Origin: Pyrus communis
Taxonomy: Eukaryota > Streptophyta > Magnoliopsida > Rosales > Rosaceae
Direction of reading: 5' to 3'
DNA length: 64,000 nucleotides
Assembly (NCBI RefSeq): GCF_963583255.1
Contig: NC_084811.1
Location: 12,666,088 to 12,730,087 of the forward strand
The notes under the pieces: generated by a model
Databases searched by the model: none
The model's input: only the letters and a program-made list of their open reading frames with translations
What the model was told of the DNA's origin: nothing
In this document: positions 24,231-37,170 of the stretch, piece by piece
How the letters are laid out: each line of letters starts with the position of its first letter
Position numbering within the stretch: position 1 is the stretch's first letter
Program-made: the position numbers and the translations under genes

Positions 24231-25150
24231 TCGTAGTTTGTGGATTAATGTTGAATAATCTTTCCACTGTGATGTCAAAGGTTCTCCCTAGTATGGCTGA
24301 TAACCCTTAAAAATCGTTGTTTCATTTAACAAAAATCTACCTCGAGTCTTCATCATTTCCTAAAAATAAATTTAAAACTTTTGTCTTCAACACACAAACA
24401 GTGCGCATGGTTTTACTGCTTCAAGGTTTTTGTTAATTTAGGGGAATTAAGCTCTAAATGTGAATTTGATTTTAAACTCAGAAATAGCTACTTTGCTAGC
24501 TCTTCTTAAATAAGAAATCATGAAAGGGCTAGTTGATTTTGCTATTGCTGTGTCTATGCAGATTCTCGGTTCTGCAATCATGCTTGAATGAAATTGCACC
24601 ACAAACCATCCTAAGAAATAAATAGCAAACATGCTTGAACATTTTTAGCAAAAGAAAAAAAAAAAAAAAAATAACCACTACACTATATCAAAGAAGATTT
24701 GAATATTTTAGAGTACTCTATCTCTTATGTTGCAAAATCCTTAACATTTTTTGATAAAAAAACATAATCATGCTTGAATGAAATTGCACCACAAACCATC
24801 CTAAGAAATAAATAGCAAACATGCTTGAACATTTTTAGCAAAAGAAAAAAAAAAAAAAAAAAAGAACCACCGCTACATTATATCAAAGAAGATTGGAATA
24901 TTTTAGAGTACTCTATCTCTTATGTTGTAGAATCCTTAACATTTTTGATAAAAAAAAACATAATCACAACATTGTGAGTGTAGGCGTATATAAAATTATA
25001 TATAATTTACGGGTGGTTAGGGTCTTTTTAAAATGATTTGGGGTGTGGGAAGTAAATAATTGTTTTGCTTTACTTTTTAGGGTTTAAATAGTCATTTTAT
25101 ACAAGTCATTTAACAATAAATATTAAATGGGGTGTATTCAACAATTAGCG
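24231..25150. other. Non-coding DNA between copia remnant and CACTA element
   Basis: No convincing gene. The only structure I see is the 190-bp tandem duplication at 24579-24964. Confidence 0.5.
24579..24964. repeat. Two-copy tandem duplication, about 190-bp unit
   Basis: Unit 1 starts catgcttgaatgaaattgc at 24579 and unit 2 starts identically at 24769. Each holds an A-rich run and ends with gataaaaaaa(a)cataatca. The copies differ by a handful of substitutions and A-tract length. Confidence 0.93.
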
Positions 25151-25159
25151 GAGTGCTAA

Positions 25160-25660
25160 CAAAAAAACCTGAAAAAAAAACTTCCATCAAGAAAACATAA
25201 GAATTCGTCGCACAAGAACGCTTTGCACGATGAAGGATCATTTCGTTGTGCAAGTTTGAAAAACAAATTTATACGTGCAGTCACTTTTTCCTTGCCAATT
25301 TAAATTTAATTAACTTGCACGATGAACTAACTTGAATTCATCGTGCTAAGCATCATTGCGTCACGAGAAATACATAGTTCGTCGCACAAGTTTGAAAAGT
25401 TGAATTTATTTGCATGCCCAGTTTTTCTTGGCAATTTAATTCAAGGAACTTGTGTGACGAAAGAGTAAATAGTCGTTTCGCATAATATCATTGCACAATG
25501 AGAGATATATAGTTCGTCGCAGAAGTTTAAAAGATAAATTTATTGGCGCACCATGTTTTTGCTAGCAATTTAAATTTAAGGAACTTGCACGACGAATAAT
25601 TAGTGGTTGCACAAAAGTTATTGCATGGTGAATAAGAGAGGTTTGTTGCGTAAAGTTTAA
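25160..25660. repeat. CACTA subterminal tandem repeats
   Basis: About three repeats of roughly 140 bp, each with agttcgtcgcacaagttt-like sequence at one end and aaggaacttgcacgacgaa-like sequence at the other (near 25240-25345, 25376-25470, 25510-25610). Short motifs in both orientations near the ends are typical of CACTA elements, where they bind transposase. Sequence near 25160 (tgctaacaaaaaaacctg) could be a decayed CACTA terminus, but no clean CACTA end is visible. Confidence 0.55.
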
Positions 25661-25699
25661 TTTAATTTGTTTTATGTATCCTTTATTTTATTGCAAATT

Positions 25700-27956
25700 T
25701 AATAAATAAATTTGTTTACATTGGATATACATCCAAAGTTGTGTTTCATACTCAACCTTGGTACAATAAATATCACTATCCTCACTTTGATCATTTTTGG
25801 TCTCCCACTCATCCTTGTCGGTTGGTACATCAACATCGTCGTCTACGGCCTTAGGTGGATTGTATCTTGGGAGATTCCCGAGATCAATTGTAATTGAGTC
25901 TATAGGAATTTCGATTTGAGGACTCTAGCTACCTGAAACGGTTCTTGGACAATATTAGTATCCTGAAGTGTTTCTGCACCAATTTCTGTTGAAGTTTTGA
26001 GGAGCTAGTCATCAAAGTTGTTGTCATCATTGTTGTCTACAGGATCTCGGTTCAGAATATTATACACCCTTCTATGATCAATCCTCAAAACAACTTTCCA
26101 TCCTCTCCCGGCCTTTGGGTCATCGATGTAGAAAACTTGCTTAGCCATAGTTGCCAAAATGTATGAGTGTTCGCTGTATCAACATCAGTTAGTGTTCACA
26201 ACCATCGTCCGCCTTGACGTTCCCATTCCTACTAGGGTCCGTATCGAGCCAACGACACTAAAGAAGGATGGCTTGGCAATGGTCTTTGTAAAGCAATTGG
26301 ACAAACATTTGTTAGTTTGCCATAGAAATCAATGTCTGCAATATCTCCCACTCTCGAACATGTACCTTGCTGTTTTTAGTACACAGCTTATCATGGCAAT
26401 CAGCTCCTAAGAACTTTATGCCATTTATATGACATCTTGAGTACAGCTCCGCTCTTAGAGTTCCGATAGCCAAGTCTTATAATTCTTCAGTGTACGCGGT
26501 GGAATTGGTTTCCATCAAATTTTCACCCAATTTATAACAAATATTCCACATGTTGGTTTTACCAAAATTTAAGACTACTGACATGAAAGTATATTTTTAG
26601 AAATAACCCTAAAAAAAACTTAAACAACTTGCTTGTTCATGAAACCAACGAGGATACAATTCACGATGCTTCATAGCATATAAAGTCAGAGGATGTTCCT
26701 GCTTCATCAACTCTTCATGCTCATCCAGGTACTCCATTATCTCACCACAGGTTTTAAGTACAAACCAATGAACTACTTGCATGTCCTTTTCGGTAAACGA
26801 ATCGCTTCGTACTGGTTCGCCAAAAGGTTATGCGATTTGGGTGAAAACATAAAGTTTTCCTTCTCACACGATCGTCATTATTGCATTGTGGTCGATTGAA
26901 CGTCATCTCAACGTCTTGTAGGTATGTAGTACAAAAAGTGTTCGTCTCAAATGTCATCCAAACCTTCATAATTGATCATTCGTGCTTTATCCTGTTCAGT
27001 GTACTCTTCTTTAACTCACGAGTAGTCTACAAAAATAAAAATGTCATGATTAAAACTCGTAAATTGATCAAGAATTAATAAATTACTAATGATGTTATAC
27101 CTTTCTATTGGATACATCTATCAATAGTTGATAGGTCCAACAAGTAATGCCGCATCCAGCAAGTGAATCATCACGTTATCATGCTTGTGAAGAACGATGG
27201 AGGAAAAATTTGTTCAAACTTGCATAGGACTTTGATAGTGTCAGCGCGTAACTGTTGAACATCCGACTTTCGCAACATCCTAGCAGATAATTGAGGAAAA
27301 AATCTCACCAATAACATAATCGGCTTTACCACATCTTCGGGCTAGAGGTGTTGAATACCAACCAAGAGCAGGCGTTGCAGTATGACATGACAATCGTCAC
27401 TCTTCAGCCCAAAAAATGTACCACCATCCATGTTTGGGGATTCGGCTAATATTTGAAGCATACCTATCTGGAAACTTTACGGAGGATAGAAACTATAAAA
27501 ACTCTTTCCTCTTTTCTGGTTTTATTGAAAAAGATGCAAGCCCCTTTCTGGCTATCTCACCCTCCCTAGTCATCCATAAATGTGGCCTTATTCCTATTTG
27601 CTCCCAATCGATGCGAGCTTTGATCATGTCCTTCATTTACCCTCGATGTCTAATATAGTTCTGACCAGTGTATCAAACATATTCTTCTCAACATGCATAA
27701 CATCGAGGTTGCGACACAGTTTTAATTTTGAGAGTACGGCAACGCAAACAACATACTTTTGTGTGTCTAGATAAGATAGGTGTTTGGTCTAGTTTTATTT
27801 ACTGATTTTCCAAACGGACAAAAATCCAAATGAATCAACTGAGCCAAAATATTATCTATGAACCATTCTCTATGTCTTAGCCAAATCTCTGTTCCGTTAA
27901 TGAATGCTGTCTCGTTCTGACACTATTCGTGGTCTTGAGACAACCATCTACGATGT
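25700..27956 (-). pseudogene. CACTA transposase, C-terminal half (DUF4218/DUF4216 region), decayed
   Basis: Reading leftward from 27956: FINGTEIWLRHREWFIDNILAQ (about 27915-27840), then near 27200 KHDNVMIHLLDAALLVGPINY, matching the FDIMVHL..LCGPV part of the DUF4218 family. EYLDEHEELMKQEHP followed by RELYPRWFHEQ lies at about 26740-26640, and AKQVFYIDDPKAGRGWKVV at about 26140-26080, the DUF4216 end. These are the hallmark C-terminal blocks of plant En/Spm-CACTA TNP2-like transposases. Stops and frameshifts are frequent. The reading continues at 38813 across the copia insertion. Confidence 0.85.
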
Positions 27957-28850
27957 TGTGAAGTCTAGATTTATTTGTTTGGCTTTTTTTTGTAAATGAT
28001 ACCACACATGTTCTTAGATAGTCTAGGAATTTACAACCCTTTTATGACTTCATCTTGCTGGATTTTGCATTTAAGGGCATTGGTTGAGGACAATTATCAT
28101 CACAAAAGCTTTTTTCATTCATGTGCATTCATGCATAAACCTGAGTTCATTTTGACTAGTGACCTTTTCTTGTCAGTTTTGCACACTGGCTTCTAGCTGT
28201 CTGGGCAGATAAATTAGGACAACCCATATGGGTTGACATACACTTTTGCTGATGGTCAGTTTTTGGCCCTCATTCTGCTGGGTTGACAAGTGATTTTTGT
28301 CCTTGTTGGATGTGCAAAAATCAGATTTGTTTATATAACCTAAGCAAGTTTTCATCTTTTTGGTTGAGGGAGATTAACTTTAGAGAGAGACATTGTTTTT
28401 CATCTCCATCTCAACCCCCTAGGAGCATAAAGCATATTTAATGGATAATTTTCTTCATTGAATATTTCTAGATCTATCTTTGAAATTGCTTGCTTAAATT
28501 TGTTTTATGTGCTCATTTGTTTTGGCTAGGAGTTTTACATTTTCAGAAAAGAGTTGATTTTAGCTTTGAGCTTCTTCATTGAAACCCTAGCAACAAAACC
28601 GTGTTCATGCATCAAACACCCAATCACTGCATATTAGGGTAGCATTGTCTTCGTGGTTTTGTTTTAATTTTATGGTCAAGTTCTTCAAGTTTCAAATCTT
28701 TAAACTTACCTGTTTTGTATTGTCATATGTTTCTTCCTTCAAGTATTTGTCTGGAGAAACTGACTGGTCATTGAATCTATATTTTTCATAACCATCATTG
28801 CCATATCATTTGCATTGGCTATGTTGATATCGATGCCACAAGATGACGGG

Positions 28851-29320
28851 TGATAGGAGCATATTCATGCGACTTAATTAGCTTGTTCTCGGGCATTTAT
28901 GTTGTGTTTACGTAGTTATTTTAGTGTTTAAGGCCACTTTTGTGTATTTTCAGATTATAAGGCCAAAGTGTGCAAGAAGATGCAAATTGGAGCCTTTTGG
29001 AGCAAAAGAGGAATGAATGAGTTGAAGACTTGAAGAAACGATGAATTCCTACTCCAACGATGAATTCCTACCAAAATGAGGATTTGATAGGAGCATATTC
29101 ATGCGACTTAATTAGCTTGTTCTCGTGCATTTATGTTGTGTTTACTTAGTTATTTTAGTGTTTAAGGCCACTTTTGTGCATTTTCAGATTATAAGGCCAA
29201 AGTGTGCAAGAAGATGCAAATTGGAGCTTTTTGGAGCAAAAGAGGAATGAATGAGTTGAAGACTTGAAGAAACGATGAATTCCTACTCCAACGATGAATT
29301 CCTACCAAAACGAGGATTCC
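28851..29320 (+). repeat. 234-bp tandem duplication of the LTR 5' end
   Basis: Unit 1 is 28851-29084 and unit 2 runs 29085 to about 29318. Both open with TGATAGGAGCATATTCATGC and close with gatgaattcctaccaaaa(t/c)gaggatt. They differ at only a few positions. Confidence 0.92.
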
Positions 29321-31287
29321 TACTCAAACAAGGATTCCTACTTGAAGTAGGAAAGTTAACCCTAAGTTTCCCATTTTGGTAACCTTTCCTAATCTAAACG
29401 TCCGTATTTTCTAGACACTTTGAAGGCCTTGTATGCACTTTAGGACACAAAAACAAGGCCCTAGCCCAATTACATAACCTTGCCGTGGGTTTTTCCCTTC
29501 TCCCCTTCCCTTGCCGTGCAAGGGAGGGCATTTTTGGCCCATTTTATTCACTTAAACCCTATTTCCCTCTCCTAACCTAACCCTAGCCGCACCTTGCCTT
29601 TTAATTTCTGATTTTTTCCTAATTCTAGCAGCCTTCAAATTAATTTTAGTTAATAAAAATTAGCTAGGGTTTGTATTCTGAAATCATACATTTTCCTAAC
29701 CCTAGCCGCACCCTATTCATCCATTCTTTTCATATTTTCAGCCACAAATCATCTCAGCCGCAATTCCCATCCAAGAACCCTAAGCTTTCTAATCTGAGCT
29801 GTACCATTTATTCTAAAACCCTAACTCTCTTCTCTTATTCATTCACTTTTCATTCTACACATCATTCAGCCACCATAAAACATATTTCTTTCCCTTTTGC
29901 CGCATCCACCATCACCCAAAACCATTTAATCCGTAGCCTCCCCCTTCATTCTAGCCATCTTCCACACCTTTCCCACCATTGCCGCATCCATCTCCACCCT
30001 TCCAGCCACCTTCCACACCTCCACACACCTTCCACCAACCTTGCCGCACCACCAAACCTCCCTAAATCCATCTCCACCCCAAAATAACATCCAAAACACC
30101 CTTAGACCATCTCTGCCGCAGCAAGGAGAAGAAGAAAGATGAGCTTGGATGCGCAGAAATTCAAGTGGATTCGTTGTGCGTTCTAGGTGTAATCAATCTT
30201 TTGTTCGTTATGTTTAAATTCAATTTTATTTCTTTTTCTGTGAACATGAGAGGCTAAACCCCTATTTAGCTAGGGGGTGATTTGAAACCATGTTTATGCT
30301 TTCAATATGATTTGATTACCTTTGGTTGGAATTTCATGTATTGTGGATTCAATTTGTTTAACTGTTTGATTGATAACTTATTTATGTATGTTTATTGAGA
30401 GTGCACGCTTGATTTTCATGCATGAATATGACGCTAGAATATAAGTGAGTTTCACCTAATAGTTATGAACTTATATTCACAAGTAGTGGAGGTTGCTTAT
30501 AAACAATCGCGTTAAATGAATTCTTGGCACTAGTTTCATGCTCATCATAGTAACGAATGCCTCGTCAACACTTATAGTTTTCATAATGCTTAATGATCTT
30601 TGATTGTATCTTTATTGTGCTTTTCACGTAAAGGACTTTTGGAGAATGTTTTGAATTGTGTATGCGCTAACCCATCCAATTCATTAACTTAAGGAGAACT
30701 TGACGGTTAATTTAAGCGGACCTAATTAACCCGGGGTGTTGAGTTTCATAATTCATCGAAAGACCAACTGAAAATCATCTTGTATGCAAGTGTGACATGT
30801 GTGGAGAAGAACCCTCTAGCTAGCATTCCATCCATATTTTCATCACATTCATCTTTACTATCTGTTTTAAATTAGAATCTGTGCATTTTAGTTAATTTCG
30901 TCAAAAACCAAATCCCCCTTTACTTTAGTGTCCAATTTAGTTAGAAAGTGTCTTAGTTTGTGTTTCTAAGTGTTTTGAATCAATTTATTTCCCAAATTCG
31001 TCCAAAGTAGTCAAAGTGCTCAAAACTGCCCAGAAAGTGTTTTTAAGGCAGTTTTGAGTGTTTTGGTGCTGTTTTGAGTCTTTTGATTTGTTTTAGTGTT
31101 TTAAGTGTTTAGTTTTGCATTCTTTGAGTCTAGTTTAGTGTTTTAACCTTTGTTTTAAGTTTTTGAGTCAGTTTCCAAGTGATTTAGTAATCCCTCCTAA
31201 TCCCCGGTTTAGAACGATCCCTACTTATTCATATACTACAATTGTCAAAAGAGGGTTTTAATTTGTGTGCTTATTTAGTTCGCATCA
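28851..31287 (+). repeat. Solo Athila-type LTR nested in the copia LTR
   Basis: It starts TGATAGGAGCATATTCATGC and ends TTCGCATCA, the same terminal signature as the Athila LTRs at 40185 and 52481. It has a perfect 5-bp duplication acggg (28846-28850 and 31288-31292). No coding sequence is attached, so it is a solo LTR. Its first 234 bp are duplicated in tandem. A 138-residue Ser/His/Pro-rich ORF at 29671-30087 lies inside; it is low in complexity and I do not regard it as a gene. Confidence 0.92.
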
Positions 31288-31970
31288 ACGGGCTCAGGAA
31301 GAGCTGCCACTTCATGAAGACCAAATGAGTTCATCTTGTGTAAGGCAAGTTTGCACAAAGGTAAAGCTACTCCGTAAATAGGGATCTACAAATTGAGCTT
31401 GTGTGGTCTTTGTATGAACCTTGTTTACACCGGTGGATTGGACTTAGTGAAAAGCCTTTTCCGGCCAAAAACTTTTTGCACTTCTTGTTTCTTAAACTTG
31501 TCCACATATTTTACTTACTTACATATGTTTCATGCATCCTATGAGTTGTTTTTTGATATGTGTTAGCTACCTAGTTTACACTGCATATTATGAGCAATGA
31601 ACTGAATTGTTGTTGACTAGGATAACTTGTAGTGAACTAAATTTTATTCTTTGATTAACTGACGAATCTGTACTTGGCTGACTGGTGAGCTTGACTAGTC
31701 AATCTAACACTCTGTTTCATAATTGCTTTGTCATTGTTATTTGCATAATGAACTGATATGTAAATGTGTTGAAGTTTAGGAATTATTGTTATGAAACTAA
31801 TATGGGTAGACTCTAATTAGCTGGATGTGTTGGTTAGTTAGGATTTGTTATTGCAATTACTCTTTATATCATTGACTTACTTGTAACTAGTTGACTAGCT
31901 TATTTGACTAGTCTATTGTGCAAACTTAAATTTTTGTTTGCAGGATATTCCGCTTGGTACCAATTTCAAT

Positions 31971-31984
31971 TGGTATCAGAGCCT
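31971..31984 (+). other. Primer binding site of the SIRE-like element
   Basis: TGGTATCAGAGC matches the usual copia site complementary to initiator Met tRNA, two bases after the LTR end. Confidence 0.9.
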
Positions 31985-32097
31985 TGCTCTAGATATACAT
32001 AGAGTGACCTCTGGGAGTTACTGGTATTGGATGGAATATCATTATTGATCATGACTGATTTGTTGGTTCATCTAACTCTCCTCCCTTATTCGATGAA

Positions 32098-34740
32098 ATG
32101 GATTACGCTGCTTGGAGTGAGAAGTTTGAAATCTTCTTTGATGCTCAGGGTTTGATTGCCCTTGATTATCTTATTTTTGATTTGAAAGATAGAGACTTGA
32201 AAAAAGGGAAGGACGTTGCTTTCCAAGGGGTTGAAAAAGCTAAAGCTAATGTGAGATCAAAAGATCTATCTCTTGCAAAAGATTTGGCTTTGCTTGTCAA
32301 ACAATTTAGAATGTCTCTCAAGAACAAAGGAAGACATGTCAAAGAGTTACCAAAGTTTCAATCACAAGAAAAGAAGTTTTTTGACAAGAAGCAAGCAAAA
32401 CTTTTCAATCTCAGAGATACATCATTTTCAAGTGAGCCTGAACCGTGCTTCACTTGTCGTAGAGCTGGTCATTATGCTGATGTATGCGCCAATAGCTTTA
32501 AAAAAACCAGTTTACGAGGAGATAAAACTCATACAAAACCTTCAAGTGATTGTAAGTGTAACACTCTCAACAATTTCACCAGTTATCTGATAATGAATAC
32601 AAGTTGTTGCTCTTATTGCTTTGGTAGATGAAGGCCAACTCAGTGTTGGATGATCATTTTGAGGTGACTTATAGTGTTCGGTGTATCCAGTATGACTCAC
32701 TTTTTTATGAGACTTATGTTGCTAAAGTGGATAATGTTGAGTTGTCCAGAAAATTCTATGAGCTACATAAAGAAAATAAGTCACTCAGACTTGTTACAAT
32801 GGTATTTGGTGAAAATGTTGTTTCTTTTAGGGCTTAAGTCAAGTTTCTAAACGGAAGGGGCTTTACTTGTGATGACAGAGAAGAAAATGATAAAGTTGCT
32901 GCTGCCTTTGAAGCTCAAGTTCAAGACTTAAAGAAATCTCAAGAAAATATGCTAAATCAAGTTCATGTATTGAAGGCCAACAATGTATGTATCATGAGAC
33001 TAACTTGACACAGATAACTAAATTGAATGAAGCTAACAACATGGTCATTCAACTGACTATTGGAGCTGAAAAGGTTGAAAAAATGTTGAGTGTTGGGAAG
33101 CCATATGGTGATAAAAGTGGTCTTGCTTCTGTTGAAAGTACTTCAAGCTCCGTGATTACCAAGACAAAGTGAGTAAAGGAATCAAAGTTTGTGGCAACAT
33201 AAATCAATTCTAGTTTGGTGAGAAGATTTTTTCCTACATGTCATCACTGTGATGAAGTGGGTCATGTTCGATCAATGTATTGGATGCATCAAACTTGAAA
33301 GAATGACTTATTGAAAGGTCAGGTTGATCAACTAGTCATTGAAGCTCACAAAATTTCACAACTTGTTCAGTCATCTAGTTTGAATCATGTGCAGCCAAGC
33401 TCTAAATGGATCAAGAAAGTTTATGATAAATGTCTTGTGATCCTTAATACACTGACAGTTATCAAGCTATATGTGTGGCATCTTGGCAGTAGGGGTTATC
33501 ATCGCATGACCAAAGACAAAAATGCGTTCTTATCTCTTGCTCCCTTTAATGATGGTGACTTTGTATTTGATTGTGGAGACAAATCTCAAATAATTGAAAA
33601 TTGAGCTGTCAATATTCCTTATCCTCCTCAATTAAAGAATGTCAGTTATGTGGATGGATTAAAGTCTAGCCTCATCAGCATTTATAAGTTGTGTGACAAA
33701 GTGGCTGATGAAGTGAGTCTCTCCAAAGAAGGTTGCCAGATTGTTGATAAATTTGGAAAGAATATGCTTGCCCTTCCAAGCTCTAATGACAAGTGTTACA
33801 TCCTTGATGCTTCTAAAATAGGTGAATTTTCAAAGTTTGACCAAGCAATTGATGAAATAAGTGTGTTGTTTCATAGACGACTTGGTCATGTGAACCTTAA
33901 GGATCTACATAGATTATCCAATAAAGAGGTTGTTAGGGGCTTGCCACATCATTTTATCTCTGACTCTTGTGTTTGTGGAACATGTTTTTTGGGAAAACAA
34001 ACTAAGGTGACCCACAAGGAATTGTCTAACATTGGAACATCCATTTCTCTTCAAGTAATACACAGGAATATTATTGGTCCAATTCTACCTATATCTTTCA
34101 ATGGGACCAATTTCAGTCTGTTAATTGTGGATGACTACTCTATGCCCACCTGGGTGTTCATTTTGAGAGATAAATAACATTTAACATCAATTTCTCATTG
34201 AGTTCAAAGTTACACTAAATGAATCTACGTCTGATCCTCCTGCTCTAGTCAGAATCAGCATTGATCATGTGTGGTTTGTTTCCCAGTCTGAGCTAAAGTA
34301 CATCAAAGATGCGTTGATTAATAAGAAATGGATCTCTGCTGTTAAAGAAAAGCCAAATCATCTTGAAAGAAATGTTGTTTGGTCCATTGCCATTCATCCA
34401 TCAATATTACTGGCACTAAATGGATATACATTAACAAGTCTATCGGGTTTGGAAATGTAATAAAAAATATGGCCTAACATATTACTCAAGGTTGCTCTCA
34501 ACTTGAAGGTGTTGACATTGATGAAACCTTCGGATTTGTTGGTTAACTTGAATCTATAAGTTTCCTTTGTGCCATTACATTCAAGTTAAAGTTCAAATTG
34601 TTCAAAATGGATGGTAAAATTGTATTCCTAATTGTCATCTAAATGAAGAAGTCAATGTTGATTCACCAAATGGTTTTGAGGATTCTGGCAATTCCAATGG
34701 TGTAACATACTCCAAGTGCATGGCGTCTTTGTGATTGTAT
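32098..34740 (+). pseudogene. SIRE-like copia gag-pol, internally deleted
   Basis: Gag opens MDYAAWSEKFEIFF (32098) and soon jumps to sequence normally much further on, so its central part is deleted. A complete zinc knuckle CFTCRRAGHYADVC follows (32449-32490). The protease site is decayed (WHLGSRGYHRMTKDKN near 33476, family D-S-G lost). GAG-pre-integrase (FHRRLGHVNLKDLHRL) and CGTCFLGKQTK follow, then the first integrase strand LIVDDYS. The rest of integrase is missing, and the next recognisable block is the RT N-terminus (IKDALINKKWISAV at about 34290), which breaks up by 34740. The RT active site and RNase H are absent. It is a non-functional remnant. Confidence 0.82.
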
Positions 34741-37155
34741 GGTTTTAGGGATCACATAATCTCTTGTGTTTTGTGTCAACATGTGTGCATTTGACTTGCG
34801 ACATCACTTTATTAGAGATCTCATGAAAGGTAATCTTTGTACCAACTGAAAAACAGCTAGCTGTCTTTATGCTAAATTAAATAGGTTGAATAGCTAAGCT
34901 TCCAAGTTTTTCGAGTATGTCCAATTTCTGTCCATGTTTTTGCCTTGTCAGTTCACTCATCATATAATTGTATTGTTCTTTCTACATGCATCACTTAACT
35001 ATCATACGTTGTTAGTATTTTGTGGATTAACCTTGGATAAATTTCGCATTGTGATGTCAAAGGTTCTTCCTATTACTTCAGATAGTCTCTGAAAAATCAT
35101 TTTTCTTACCTCACTATAACTTGGGTTGATTTGAAGGCTAAGTTTACTTTGGTCTTGATTAAGTTGTAGTGACTTTACTTACTTTATAATTTGGACCATG
35201 TGTCATTTCTCCTTTTTTTTTTTGTCCATTTCTCTTCTTCCTTTTGTCCTCTCCCAAATCAAATTAAAAATTCAAATGGGAGAGTGTTGTATGAGAAGGG
35301 TGCCTTCGAAAATAAATTATATATCATAAAAAAAATGGGAAAATCCTATTAATTTGGCCTTTCATGCAATGTCATGAAGTTGTGCTTCAAGATCCCCTCT
35401 ACAAGCCATGGAATCGAATTTTTAAAAATCAAATGGTGTCTCATAAATATTCACCTTCATTTTATTGACCATGGCATATCTCAAATTGGTGCCTTACTCA
35501 AAGTTCCACACCAAAGTTCACTTTCTTTCAAGGCTTAAGTCTTGCTCTTTGTGAGTCTTGTCCTTTGTTCATATTATGAAGGAAGTGTTGTTTCTTAAGC
35601 TTAATAGAGTATTAAAAGTTTGGTTAGCCTTTGAATTAACCTTGGGCCTAGTGGCATGAAACTATGATTTCAAGAAGGCTATCACATGTTCATCTTCCTA
35701 TACCTTGGCACATCATTGTTGCATTATGAGCTTGTGTTAATCTACGCTTTACTGTCCATGTTTGAAAATTTCTCTTTCAAGAGCTGTACTGCATGTCTAT
35801 TTCTCAAGTTCTTGAATTGCTAATCATATCTTGAAAGCATAGATATTCAAAATACTTTATGTTTTGATTCCCTTGTGGATTGTCTCGTTAGCTGTAGTTT
35901 ATTGGTGCTGAGATTATGCATATCTTCCTTGATCTCAATTTTTTATTGTGTATAGTCTAAATTGTTTGGGTACATTGTTATGTGCTCTTGCACAAAACCA
36001 TTTTTGGATGGACATGTTTTCTTATCTGTCGAGTAACTCGTTCTCGTCAGAAAAGTGAAAAATTTCAAGGTTACTTAGGTCATTTGGGATTGTCAATTTG
36101 CAAGGAATGCTCTTATCTGTTTTTGATATGGAATCATTTTAGTCACATCTCTCAGGTTTTCACCATATGACTATATTGTCATCACTTATGCTAACATCAC
36201 TAAATCTGGGTATCTCCTAAGCATATTCTGCCTTGTTCTCCATCTTCACATCTGGATATTACGTGGGAGTCTTGTTGCCTTATGAGAGCACTCATTGTGG
36301 GGAGTATAGTATTTTGTCCATAGCTCATGTTATGGAGGAGTAGCATTTTTTTTGTGTGTGTACTACTGTACTAAGTTCATTTCTTAACTCTATTCTTTTG
36401 TGCTTCTTTCATGTCAAGTTGCAATTCTACTCTATCTCTACCATTCATTTGAGTTATCTACGTTTTTGGTCCTTTCCTCAAAACCCTAGAGGTTGTATGC
36501 TTTAAATTATAATCCTCTAGTATTACTACGACTTCTGTCCATTAATTGGAAGAAGATATCTCGGGTGAGTTTAGGTTGGGTGGCTATGTCTCTGAGGACA
36601 AGTTCCATTCTAAGGAGTTATGTTTCTATGTTCCCCTCTTGCATTCTAGCTTGAAAGTCATTGGGGGTATAGCTTATGGGGGAGTGAGTTATTTAGAAGA
36701 GCACTAATTTTGGAGTAGTTTTCCTTTTAGGACTTTGCGTTATAAGTTGCATCACTTGTGCTTTACTTGAGATTATTTTTATGAAATGCGCTTACTTGTT
36801 GCTAGTCTAATTGTTGATTCATTTGGCTTGGGCATGTTCATATGGTCTATTGCTTTTTGTTATCTATTGTGCTTTTACTATCATTGTAATGTGTTGCTGC
36901 CTATTTGGACATTGCGTGTGAAATACGACCTTGTCTTTGCCTTACCATGACAAAATGGGGGAGAAAATGCATGTTTTGTAAATGGTGGTTTCATATGTTT
37001 TATTACCTAACCCATGATAAATTTCACTTGTTCTTGTCAAGATTTTTTCTTTTGCAAGAGTTGTCATTTGGTCCTCTTCTATTGATTGATGTTTTCTTGA
37101 GTGTGGGTTTTGAGTGAAATTGGTTATAGGTTATGCGAATATTTTGTCAAGGAAA
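34741..37155 (+). other. Long non-coding 3' internal region of the SIRE-like element
   Basis: About 2.4 kb with no ORF above about 70 residues. The first 150 bp resemble the end of pol (gatctcatgaaagg...accaactgaaaaacagcta). SIRE-type elements can carry an env-like region here, but nothing recognisable survives. Confidence 0.5.
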
Positions 37156-37170
37156 GCCAAAGGGGGAGAT
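37156..37170 (+). other. Polypurine tract of the SIRE-like element
   Basis: The sequence aaagggggagat lies immediately before the 3' LTR start TGTGAAG. Confidence 0.85.

Larger units (their letters stand above)
27957..31968 (+). repeat. 5' LTR of the SIRE-like element (split by a solo Athila LTR)
   Basis: Without the nested insertion it is about 1570 bp. The two parts, 27957-28850 and 31293-31968, line up with 37171-38812 in order. Confidence 0.88.

Noticed and set aside
25160..25660. CRISPR-like array of spaced repeats
   Set aside because: The repeats are long, imperfect, in both orientations and next to CACTA transposase remnants in a plant genome.
29671..30087. 138-codon plus-strand ORF rich in Ser, His and Pro
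   Set aside because: It lies inside a solo LTR and is C-rich low-complexity sequence. No domain, and the other Athila LTRs have only unrelated short ORFs.
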